Source: Sphingomonadaceae bacterium
GTDB lineage: Bacteria > Pseudomonadota > Alphaproteobacteria > Sphingomonadales > Sphingomonadaceae
Length of the DNA stretch: 64,000 nt
NCBI GenBank assembly: GCA_009926135.1
Contig: RFPL01000015.1
Coordinates: forward strand, 1-64,000
Direction: 5' to 3'
Positions 57,574 to 64,000 of this stretch are shown piece after piece (the first letter of the stretch is position 1; every line of letters starts with the position of its first letter). The notes beneath the pieces were generated by a model that saw only the letters and a program-made list of their open reading frames with translations, made no database searches and was not told where the DNA came from. The translations under genes were made by a program, and so were the position numbers.

Positions 57574-59037
57574 ATGCAGATCGAATTCGTCGCCGGCCCG
57601 CTCGCCGCCACTGTCTCGCCCGTCGCCCGCATTGTTGATCAGGACGCCCTCCCGGCCGATCTTGATGCGCTGCTGGTTGAAAGCGCCCGTGCCGCGCGGT
57701 TTACCGGCAAGGCTGGGCAGGCCCATGATGGTTTCGTGGCACGTGAGGGCGGGATCGTTCGGATGGCCCTCGCGGGTGCCGGCGATGCCAAGGCCAAAGA
57801 CCGCACCGCCGCGCTGGAACGCGCTGGCGCCGCTCTGACCGCGAAGTTCCTGACTTCGGGCGAAAGCACGCTGACGCTGGACTTCACCGGCACGAAGCTC
57901 TCCGCCACCGATATCGCCGCCGTCCTGCTTGGGGCCCGGCTGCGCGCCTGGCGCTATGACATCTATCGCACCAAGCTGGCCGATGATCACAAGCCCAGCC
58001 TCAAGATCCTCCGCGTTGCCGGTGCTCCCGAAGGCACCGAAGCGGCCTGGGCGACTGAGGCGGCGCTGGCCGAAGGCGTCGAGTTCACGCGTGAACTGGT
58101 GACCGAACCGGCCAATGTGATCTACCCCGCCAGCTTCGTCGAACGCGCGCAGCAGCGGCTCGCTGGCACCGGCGTCAAGGTCCGCGTGCTGGGGCGCGAC
58201 GAGATGGCCGCGCTCGGCATGGGTGCGCTGCTTGGCGTGGCCCAGGGTTCGGTGCGCGAACCGCACCTGCTGGTGATGGAATGGAATGGCGGTCCCGCCG
58301 GCGGCAAGCCGACCGCCTTTGTCGGCAAGGGCGTGACCTTCGATACCGGCGGGATCAGCCTCAAGCCGCCAGCTGGCATGGAAGACATGAAGTGGGACAT
58401 GGGCGGTGCCGGGGCCGTTGCGGGCGTGATGCTTGCGCTGGCCAAGCGCAAGGCCAAGGCCAATGTCGTCGGTATCTGCGGCCTGGTAGAGAACATGCCC
58501 GATGGTAATGCCCAGCGTCCGGGCGACGTGGTCACCACCATGTCGGGCCAGACCGTCGAAGTGATCAACACCGATGCGGAAGGGCGCCTGGTGCTGTGCG
58601 ATGCGATCACCTGGACCCAAAAGGAATTCAGCCCCACCGCGATTGTCGACCTAGCCACCCTGACCGGCGCGATGATCATTGCGCTGGGCCATGAATATGG
58701 CGGGCTCTTTGCCAACGACGATGCGCTGGCCGCCAAGCTGCTCGCTGCGGGTGAGGCTTCGGGCGACAAGCTGTGGCGCCAGCCGATGGGCCCGGCCTAT
58801 GACAAGTTGATCGATAGCCCGATCGCGGACATGAAGAATGTCGGCCCGCGCGAAGGTGGTTCGATCACCGCCGCGCAGTTCATCCACCGCTATGTCGACA
58901 AGGGCATGGCCTGGGCGCATCTCGACATTGCAGGGATGGTCTGGGCTTCCAAGCCGGGTCAGACTTGGGACAAGGGCGCAACCGGCTATGGCGTGCGCGT
59001 GCTTGACCGCTTCGTGCGCGACAACCTGGAAGGCTGA
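57574..59037 (+). CDS. pepA: Leucyl aminopeptidase (M17)
   Basis: A cytoplasmic dizinc aminopeptidase of 487 residues. The catalytic and metal residues are seen in GKGVTFDTGGISLKP (Lys and Asp), KWDMGGAGAVAG, NTDAEGRLVLCDA (Asp, Glu and catalytic Arg), and the final AHLDIAGMVW. The N-terminal domain of about 170 residues is the macro-like oligomerisation domain. GGAG lies before the ATG at 57574. Confidence 0.95.
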   Translation: MQIEFVAGPLAATVSPVARIVDQDALPADLDALLVESARAARFTGKAGQAHDGFVAREGGIVRMALAGAGDAKAKDRTAALERAGAALTAKFLTSGESTLTLDFTGTKLSATDIAAVLLGARLRAWRYDIYRTKLADDHKPSLKILRVAGAPEGTEAAWATEAALAEGVEFTRELVTEPANVIYPASFVERAQQRLAGTGVKVRVLGRDEMAALGMGALLGVAQGSVREPHLLVMEWNGGPAGGKPTAFVGKGVTFDTGGISLKPPAGMEDMKWDMGGAGAVAGVMLALAKRKAKANVVGICGLVENMPDGNAQRPGDVVTTMSGQTVEVINTDAEGRLVLCDAITWTQKEFSPTAIVDLATLTGAMIIALGHEYGGLFANDDALAAKLLAAGEASGDKLWRQPMGPAYDKLIDSPIADMKNVGPREGGSITAAQFIHRYVDKGMAWAHLDIAGMVWASKPGQTWDKGATGYGVRVLDRFVRDNLEG

Positions 59038-59040
59038 GCC

Positions 59041-59202
59041 ATGCCGCGCATGCGGCGCAAGGCGGACTTGCCCACCAAGATCTGCGCCGCTTGCGGCCTC
59101 AGCTTTGCCTGGCGCAAGAAGTGGGAGCGCGATTGGGACAATGTGATCTATTGTTCGGATCGCTGCCGCCGCAACAAGCCATCCGCCAAAGGAAGCGCAT
59201 GA
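59041..59202 (+). CDS. DUF2256 zinc-ribbon-like protein
   Basis: A 53-residue basic protein not easily found by ORF length cut-offs. It shows the DUF2256 pattern: [19 protein letters not shown] (C-x2-C followed by FxWRKKWE) and YCSDRCRR as the second cysteine pair. A zinc-bound fold is likely; function unknown. It starts 3 bases after the pepA stop (an ATG at 59050 is also possible) and its TGA overlaps the holC ATG as ATGA, so it is firmly embedded in the operon. Confidence 0.88.
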   Translation: MPRMRRKADLPTKICAACGLSFAWRKKWERDWDNVIYCSDRCRRNKPSAKGSA

Positions 59203-59636
59203 AGGTTGATTTCTACCAGTTGAGCCGCGATCCGGCCGAAAAGGTGGTGCCGCTGCTGGCGCGCAACACCCTGAAGGCAGGGCAGCGGCTGCTGGTGGTT
59301 TCGGCCGATGATGACCTGACCGGGCGGATCAGCGCGCGGCTTTGGGACGGGCCGGAGAGCTTCCTGGCCCATGGCCTGGCCGGCGGCCCGCACGATGCGC
59401 GCCAACCAGTCCTGCTGGCCGACGCGCCCCAGCCGGCCAATGGCGCGCGCTTTGTCATCATGGCCGACGGCACCTGGCGCGAGGAAGCCTTGGCGTTTGA
59501 GCGGGCCTTCCTGTTGTTCGGCGCTTCGACCATCGACGATGCCCGTGCCACCTGGCGCGCGCTTGACGGCCGCGAGGGGGTCGAGCGGCGCTACTGGCGG
59601 CAGGATGATGCCGGCAAGTGGGAACAGGCGGCCTGA
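59199..59636 (+). CDS. holC: DNA polymerase III chi subunit
   Basis: HolC links the clamp loader to SSB at the replication fork. It has 145 residues with the family pattern [62 protein letters not shown], and [16 protein letters not shown]. pepA-holC linkage is common in proteobacteria. The start overlaps the DUF2256 gene by four bases. Confidence 0.92.
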   Translation: MKVDFYQLSRDPAEKVVPLLARNTLKAGQRLLVVSADDDLTGRISARLWDGPESFLAHGLAGGPHDARQPVLLADAPQPANGARFVIMADGTWREEALAFERAFLLFGASTIDDARATWRALDGREGVERRYWRQDDAGKWEQAA

Positions 59637-59647
59637 CCGGCCACCGG

Positions 59648-60286
59648 TCAGTCCATCAGGATAATGTCCCAGTTATAACGCGCCACGCCATCGGCCCGCG
59701 CCACGGTCCGCTCGGCCGCCTTGCCCATATCCATATAGAGCGCATCCTTGGCATTGGTCGCTTGCTCGTCAGAGAAATACATCTGCGTGATCAGGCGGTG
59801 GCTGCGCCCGCTGACATCGAAATGGATGTGCGGGGTGCGGTGGCCGATTGGCGATTCATAGCCGGCTGGCTTGATCGTGGTGATCCGCCATTCGCCTTGC
59901 TTGCCCGTGGCGATCGCGGCGAAGCCCTGGAAATCTGGATCGAGCGGGGCAGTCGCGACGTCATTGGGGTGGGCATAGCGGCCAGCGGCGTTGCACTGCC
60001 ATAGCTCCAGTTTCGCGCCGTTCACCGGATTGCCATAACGGTCGAGCACCCGGCCGGTCACTTCGATCACAGTGCCCTTGGCGCGGTTCTTGTGCCCGTT
60101 AATCCAGGTCAGATCGGTATCGGCCTCGACCAGCCGCTGGACCGGATAAAACGGGCCGATGGTCTGCCCGGGTGTGATCGCTTTGGTTTCAGCGGCTTGG
60201 GCCGCGCCCGCGCTCAGCAGGGTTGCCGTGGCGAGCGCCGAGCCGGCGAAGGCACGGCGGGACATCAGGTAATTGTTGTCACGCAT
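59648..60286 (-). CDS. Tat-exported intradiol ring-cleavage dioxygenase
   Basis: A nonhaem Fe(III) dioxygenase of 212 residues of the catechol/protocatechuate 3,4-dioxygenase fold. The presumed ligands are Y104 (AAGRYAHP), Y143 (PAGYESP), H153 and H155 (RTPHIHFDV). The N-terminus MSRRAFAGSALATATLLSAG carries a twin-arginine signal, so the enzyme likely acts in the periplasm. TIGPFYPV is typical of secreted family members. The substrate could be a catechol, a protocatechuate-like compound or a lignin-derived aromatic. GGGGGAGA lies before the ATG. Confidence 0.88.
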   Translation of the reverse strand: MRDNNYLMSRRAFAGSALATATLLSAGAAQAAETKAITPGQTIGPFYPVQRLVEADTDLTWINGHKNRAKGTVIEVTGRVLDRYGNPVNGAKLELWQCNAAGRYAHPNDVATAPLDPDFQGFAAIATGKQGEWRITTIKPAGYESPIGHRTPHIHFDVSGRSHRLITQMYFSDEQATNAKDALYMDMGKAAERTVARADGVARYNWDIILMD

Positions 60287-60442
60287 GGTAGTTCTCCCCC
60301 ATGCGACCCGACCGCGAGGCTATACCCGCTTGGGATCAGTACCAAGCAAAATAAGTGAAAACTCCAGCGCCTTGCAGCGCAGCATTTTCCCGGCTAGGGG
60401 CGCGCCACTCTCCCGAACCATAATATCGCAAGGACGAACACC

Positions 60443-60865
60443 ATGGCGGTCACCCGCACCTTTTCGATCATCAAGCCCGATGCCACCCGCCGCAACCTGA
60501 CCGGCGCCGTCACCAAGATGCTGGAAGAAGCCGGCCTGCGCGTTGTTGCTTCCAAGCGCATCCACATGACCCGCGAACAGGCCGAAGGCTTTTACGGCGT
60601 TCACCGCGAGCGTCCCTTCTTCGGCGAACTGTGCGATTTCATGATGAGCGAACCGGTCGTCGTCCAGGTTCTTGAAGGCGAAGACGCCGTCACCCGCAAC
60701 CGCGACGTGATGGGCGCCACCAACCCGGCGGATGCCGCTGAAGGCACCATCCGCAAGTCGTTCGCGCTGTCGATCGGCGAAAACACTGTTCATGGCTCGG
60801 ACTCGGAAGAAAACGCCGCGATTGAAATCGCCTTCTTCTTCAAGCCCGAAGAAATCGTCGGCTGA
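60443..60865 (+). CDS. ndk: Nucleoside diphosphate kinase
   Basis: The enzyme balances nucleoside triphosphate pools by phosphate transfer through a phosphohistidine. The active-site His117 lies in NTVHGSDS, with the N-terminal [14 protein letters not shown] and the [18 protein letters not shown] block. At 140 residues it has the normal length. It is followed by a strong terminator. Confidence 0.97.
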   Translation: MAVTRTFSIIKPDATRRNLTGAVTKMLEEAGLRVVASKRIHMTREQAEGFYGVHRERPFFGELCDFMMSEPVVVQVLEGEDAVTRNRDVMGATNPADAAEGTIRKSFALSIGENTVHGSDSEENAAIEIAFFFKPEEIVG

Positions 60866-60887
60866 GCTAACTCTCACCGCACAAAAT

Positions 60888-60918
60888 GGGCCGCCGGAGC
60901 AATCCGGTGGCCCTTTTT
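60888..60918 (+). terminator. Intrinsic terminator after ndk
   Basis: An 11-base GC-rich stem (GGGCCGCCGGA with TCCGGTGGCCC, one G-T pair) closes a GCAA tetraloop and is followed by TTTTT, 22 bases after the ndk stop. Confidence 0.9.
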
Positions 60919-60995
60919 CTTGCCGATTTGACGTAGCGCAAGGCGCGACAAGGCGCGGCGCATGAAGCTGTCCTCAGCCCAATAGAGGAGACTTC

Positions 60996-61247
60996 ATGTC
61001 GAACACCCCCCACGAACTCGCTGCCGAATTTCCCAATGACCACGCGCTGCTGCACGCGCTGAAGGTGCAAAACCCGCATTTTGTCGCTCTGGCCGAGCGC
61101 TATCATGCCGTGAACGGCGAGATTCACCGGATCGAGGCGGGAATCGAAAACACTTCCGACGACTATGCCGAGACGCTCAAGAAGCAGCGGTTGGCGCTGG
61201 TGGACGAGATCGCTGCCTTGATCGCCAAGGCAAAGGCTGACGCCTGA
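60996..61247 (+). CDS. YdcH/DUF465-family small protein
   Basis: A protein of 83 residues with the family pattern HALLHALKVQNPHFVALAERYHAVNGEIHRIE and a coiled-coil C-terminus (LKKQRLALVDEIAALIAKAK). Function is unknown. The ATG has AGGAG 6-7 bases upstream. Confidence 0.85.
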   Translation: MSNTPHELAAEFPNDHALLHALKVQNPHFVALAERYHAVNGEIHRIEAGIENTSDDYAETLKKQRLALVDEIAALIAKAKADA

Positions 61248-61320
61248 CCCCGGGCTGCGTCGCCCTTGCTGTTGCGGGGGCGGCGAAGCATGGCTAGCCT
61301 TTGCGCAAAGGAGATTTGCG

Positions 61321-61566
61321 ATGAAGGGCATGGGCGGTGATGGGGGCGAGGATTGCCCATTCCAGTTCAATTTCGATTCCGCCAGCTTCAAGGTCGGCGA
61401 CACGGTCAGCTACCGCGTTAGCACGATGGAAGACTGGCCCTTCGTCGGCACCCTGCTCGAAGTGCATGACGATTACGTGGTGATCTCACCCGGCCCTACC
61501 GAACCCGATGCCCGCTACAAGGGCACCCGGGAAAGCCGTCCGCTGGTGGATGGTAGCGAGATCTAG
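61321..61566 (+). CDS. Small conserved-looking protein of unknown function
   Basis: An 81-residue acidic protein beginning MKGMGGDGGEDCPFQFNFD, with a probable small beta-barrel (FKVGDTVSYRVSTM, FVGTLLEVHDDYVVISPG). AAGGAGA lies before the ATG. I recognise no named domain. Its stop overlaps the end of the convergent purN gene by four bases. Confidence 0.7.
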   Translation: MKGMGGDGGEDCPFQFNFDSASFKVGDTVSYRVSTMEDWPFVGTLLEVHDDYVVISPGPTEPDARYKGTRESRPLVDGSEI

Positions 61567-62516
61567 AACGCCTCGGCGGCGTCGATCAGGCTGGTCAGCT
61601 TCTTCGGCGCAATGCTGCGCCACGAGTGGGCCAGCCACTCGCCGATTTCGTCCCAGTCATTGTGGCCCAGGTCGAGCCGGATCGCGATCCAGCTATCGCC
61701 GAAATAGGCGGGGCGGTAATAGCGTTCGGGATCGTGCTCGATCAGTTGGGCCTGTTCGTCAGGACCGCTGATTTTGACCAGCAGCGCGGTCTTGCCGTCA
61801 CCGTGGTGGTCCAGGCTGACATAGGCGAATTTCTTGCCCTTTTCGATGCCGAAGCAGGGCATGCCGTGGCTCACCACTTCGTCCGTCTCGGGCAGGGTCA
61901 TCGCCCGCTCGCGCACCTGGGCGACCAGATGTTCAGGCGAAGTCTCGCGGCTGACCAGCGCGGCAAGGCAGCGGGAGTAGAGCTGGTGCTCGGCAATCAG
62001 CACCCGTGCGGCGAGACTGTCGGCGGTGTCGCCGGGCAGGATCGCCACCTGCGTCTGGCCGAGGATTGGTCCGTCATCCAGTTCGGCGGTGACGAGATGC
62101 ACGGTGCAGCCGCCATGGCTATCCCCCGCTTCCAGCGCCCGTCCATGGGTATGGAGGCCGGTATACTTCGGCAGCAGGCTGGGATGGATGTTGACCATCC
62201 GGCCTTCCCAGCCGCTGACGAATTCCGGCGTCAGGATTCGCATATAGCCGGCCAGCGCCACGAACTGCGCCCCGCTCGCCCGGATCGCCGCGTCCATCGC
62301 CTGATCGTGCGCAGCCCGTTCCATGCCCGTGTGGGGCAGCGCAAAGGTCGCCACGCCCTCGGCCGCGGCCAGTTTCAGTCCGCCGGCCTCGGCCTTGTTA
62401 GAGGCGACCAGTACGATCTGGTAAGGGCAATCGTCGGCGCGGCTGGCATAGAGCAGGGCGGCCATATTGGTGCCGCTGCCGGAAATCAGAACGGCGACTT
62501 TGGCCCGTTCAGGCAA
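61563..62516 (-). CDS. purN: Phosphoribosylglycinamide formyltransferase fused to an MmcQ/YjbR domain
   Basis: Residues about 4-195 form PurN, which formylates glycinamide ribonucleotide with 10-formyl-THF. SGSGTNM is at 13-19; the catalytic N109 and H111 are in [13 protein letters not shown], and D147 is in ELDDGP. Residues about 200-310 form an MmcQ/YjbR-type (double-psi-like, DNA-binding-annotated) domain, seen in [19 protein letters not shown] and [16 protein letters not shown] stop codon or start between the two is absent. The start TTG at 62516 overlaps the purM stop. Total 317 residues, against about 200 for PurN alone. Confidence 0.9.
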   Translation of the reverse strand: MPERAKVAVLISGSGTNMAALLYASRADDCPYQIVLVASNKAEAGGLKLAAAEGVATFALPHTGMERAAHDQAMDAAIRASGAQFVALAGYMRILTPEFVSGWEGRMVNIHPSLLPKYTGLHTHGRALEAGDSHGGCTVHLVTAELDDGPILGQTQVAILPGDTADSLAARVLIAEHQLYSRCLAALVSRETSPEHLVAQVRERAMTLPETDEVVSHGMPCFGIEKGKKFAYVSLDHHGDGKTALLVKISGPDEQAQLIEHDPERYYRPAYFGDSWIAIRLDLGHNDWDEIGEWLAHSWRSIAPKKLTSLIDAAEAF

Positions 62517-63600
62517 GGTGGACGGCCTCCCAGGCCGCGCGGGCCGACCAGGCCTCGGCGGACCCTTGCACGGTGCAACCCCGCGCACCGGGTTCGATTG
62601 CTCCGATCACGTGGACCGTTTCGCCAGCCGCTTCGAGCTCGGCGATCAGACCCGCAACGTCGTCTGCGGCGACGGAGAGGACCATGCCGATCCCGCAGTT
62701 GAAGGTGCGCGCCATTTCCTCGGGCTCGATATTGCCCTGGGCTTGGAGGAAGGCCATCAGCCGCGGCTGGACCCAGGCATCGGCATCGATCCGGGCGTGC
62801 AGCCCCTCGGGCAGAACGCGCGGGACATTTTCCAGCAGACCACCACCAGTGATGTGGGCGAGCGCGTGGATCTTGCCGCCGCGGATCAGCGGCAGCAGGC
62901 TCTTCACGTAAATCCGGGTCGGCTCGATCAGATGGTCGATCAGCAGCCGGTCGGAATCGAACAGGGCGGGGCGGTCGAGCTTCCAACCCTTGTCCGCCGC
63001 CAGCCGCCGGACCAGCGAATAGCCGTTCGAATGGACCCCTGAAGAGGCCAGGCCCAGCAGCACGTCACCCGCCGCCACTTTGTCTCCGGTCAGTTGCTCG
63101 CCGCGCTCGACCGCGCCGACACAGAAACCAGCCAGGTCATAATCGCCGGCGGCATACATGCCGGGCATTTCCGCCGTCTCGCCGCCGATCAGTGCGCAGC
63201 CGGCAATTTTGCAGCCCTCGGCAATTCCGGCCACGACGCGCTCGGCCACGCCGTTTTCCAGCTTGCCGGTGGCGAAATAGTCCAGGAAAAACAGTGGTTC
63301 AGCGCCTTGCACGATCAGGTCGTTGACGCACATCGCGACCAGATCTTCACCAATCCGGTCATGCCGGTCGTGGTCGATGGCGAGCTTGACCTTGGTGCCG
63401 ACCCCGTCATTGGCGGCGACGAGCAGCGGATCTTTGTAGCCCGCTGCCTTGGGATCGAAGAACCCGCCGAAGCCGCCGATCTCGGCATCGGCGCCGGGCC
63501 GGGCCGTGGCTTTCACCAGCGGGCCGATCGCCTTGACCAGTGCGTTTCCTGCCGCGATCGAGACGCCGGCCGTTTCATAAGTGTAGGACTTTTCCGCCAT
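62509..63600 (-). CDS. purM: Phosphoribosylformylglycinamidine cyclo-ligase (AIR synthetase)
   Basis: The enzyme closes the imidazole ring in purine synthesis. It has 363 residues with N-terminal [15 protein letters not shown], the GGFGGFFDP and [14 protein letters not shown] segments, [40 protein letters not shown], and [17 protein letters not shown]. The ATG at 63600 is chosen because it begins the family's N-terminus. Coupled to purN by an overlap, as in many bacteria. Confidence 0.96.
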   Translation of the reverse strand: MAEKSYTYETAGVSIAAGNALVKAIGPLVKATARPGADAEIGGFGGFFDPKAAGYKDPLLVAANDGVGTKVKLAIDHDRHDRIGEDLVAMCVNDLIVQGAEPLFFLDYFATGKLENGVAERVVAGIAEGCKIAGCALIGGETAEMPGMYAAGDYDLAGFCVGAVERGEQLTGDKVAAGDVLLGLASSGVHSNGYSLVRRLAADKGWKLDRPALFDSDRLLIDHLIEPTRIYVKSLLPLIRGGKIHALAHITGGGLLENVPRVLPEGLHARIDADAWVQPRLMAFLQAQGNIEPEEMARTFNCGIGMVLSVAADDVAGLIAELEAAGETVHVIGAIEPGARGCTVQGSAEAWSARAAWEAVHLA

Positions 63601-63635
63601 GCCGCGCGGCCTAACGCTTTCCGGCTTGGATTTCC

Positions 63636-64000
63636 ATGAGCGATTGGGCAAAAGGCGCACGGTTTTCCCCGATGGCTGTCGCTCCACACCCTTCCCTGCC
63701 GCTCCGCTGGCGTCCCGGCCCTGCCGTTACCCTGCTGAGCGGGCTAGGCGCCGCGCTTGTGCTGGCGCTCGCCGTGATCGGGCCTGAGCGGTTGATCGCC
63801 CAGATCGAGGGGGAGCGCGGGATCATGCCGGTCGCTTCGTCCTCCGACATTGCGATCACCGGGATCGCAGTCGAAACCACGGGCAATTCGCCCGAAGAAG
63901 CCCGGCTAAACGGCTGGCGCGAGGCGCAGAAACTGGCCTGGGCCAAGGCTGGCGGCCCCGCGATGGATGTCGGCGTGATCGAAAGCATGGTCTCCGCCGT
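63636..64000 (+). CDS. Membrane-anchored protein of unknown function, N-terminal part (runs off the right edge)
   Basis: An open frame of 121 codons from an ATG at 63636 continues past the window end. One membrane anchor ([19 protein letters not shown]) lies after about 30 residues, and the following periplasmic region contains [20 protein letters not shown], suggestive of a beta-rich domain. An internal ATG at 63672 is an alternative start. It is divergent from purM, with 35 bases between. I do not assign a family with confidence. Confidence 0.7.
   Translation, partial: MSDWAKGARFSPMAVAPHPSLPLRWRPGPAVTLLSGLGAALVLALAVIGPERLIAQIEGERGIMPVASSSDIAITGIAVETTGNSPEEARLNGWREAQKLAWAKAGGPAMDVGVIESMVSA

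Overview
This is a GC-rich, densely packed bacterial chromosome segment. I place it in the Alphaproteobacteria, most likely the Sphingomonadales (Sphingomonadaceae/Erythrobacteraceae). Three things seen in the sequence point there: a circularly permuted two-piece tmRNA gene at about 45.43-45.80 kb, an alphaproteobacterial SOS box (GAAC-N7-GAAC) in front of uvrA, and a gene set typical of sphingomonads (2-oxoglutarate dehydrogenase and malate dehydrogenase operon, TonB-dependent receptors, GtrA-type glycosyltransferase, NADH:flavin oxidoreductase, P450). The order-level placement is inference. Almost all of the window is ordinary core genome. No CRISPR array, rRNA, tRNA, insertion sequence or prophage was recognised.

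Layout. 0-4.7 kb (+): tlyA, tspO, a ubiK-like gene, recO, leuB, and a GT2-GtrA glycosyltransferase. 4.7-7.1 kb (-): old yellow enzyme and a GT39 glycosyltransferase. 7.2-10.5 kb (+): metZ, EamA exporter, apaG, LysR. 10.5-13.9 kb (-): two secreted enzymes of peptide-hydrolase superfamilies. 14.0-16.4 kb (+): P450, rubredoxin and alpha/beta hydrolase behind a palindromic operator. 16.4-18 kb (-): TRIC channel, a small protein and a PepSY protein. 18-25.7 kb (-): TCA-cycle operon mdh - small membrane protein - sucD - sucA - sucB - lpdA, with a Fur-box-like palindrome upstream. 25.9-29.6 kb (-): GGDEF-EAL protein, a small unknown, and a SleB-type cell-wall hydrolase.

29.7-34.4 kb (+) is a vitamin B12 uptake operon. 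A cobalamin riboswitch is followed by a hairpin that buries the ribosome-binding site, then a TonB receptor, a binding lipoprotein, a permease and an ATPase, all overlapping. 34.9-37.8 kb is SOS-controlled uvrA. Just downstream lies a displaced second copy of the uvrA C-terminal tail, then an AT-rich AlbA/Schlafen-type ATPase-domain gene and a helix-turn-helix gene. This is the clearest accessory spot in the window.

40-44.8 kb (-): LacI regulator, SDR dehydrogenase, NUDIX hydrolase, two TPM-domain proteins, LemA. 44.9-45.8 kb: mscL and the permuted tmRNA. 46.1-49.7 kb (-): arginine succinyltransferase operon (M20 hydrolase - astA - astB), divergent from malate synthase G. 51.9-57.5 kb (-): lptD - surA - pdxA - rsmA, coupling outer-membrane biogenesis with housekeeping. 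57.6-59.6 kb (+): pepA, a DUF2256 gene, holC. 59.6-60.3 kb (-): Tat-exported intradiol dioxygenase. 60.4-61.6 kb (+): ndk and two small genes. 61.6-63.6 kb (-): purM and a purN fused to an MmcQ/YjbR domain. The window ends inside a membrane-anchored protein of unknown function.

The most interesting observations are the displaced uvrA tail beside the AT-rich AlbA gene, the B12 riboswitch with a readable SD-sequestering platform, the purN-YjbR fusion, the M20 hydrolase in the ast operon, the P450-rubredoxin pair, and the palindrome upstream of the TCA operon. I did not find a clearly new multi-gene system. The AlbA gene is the best candidate for an accessory or defence function, but it has no recognisable partner.
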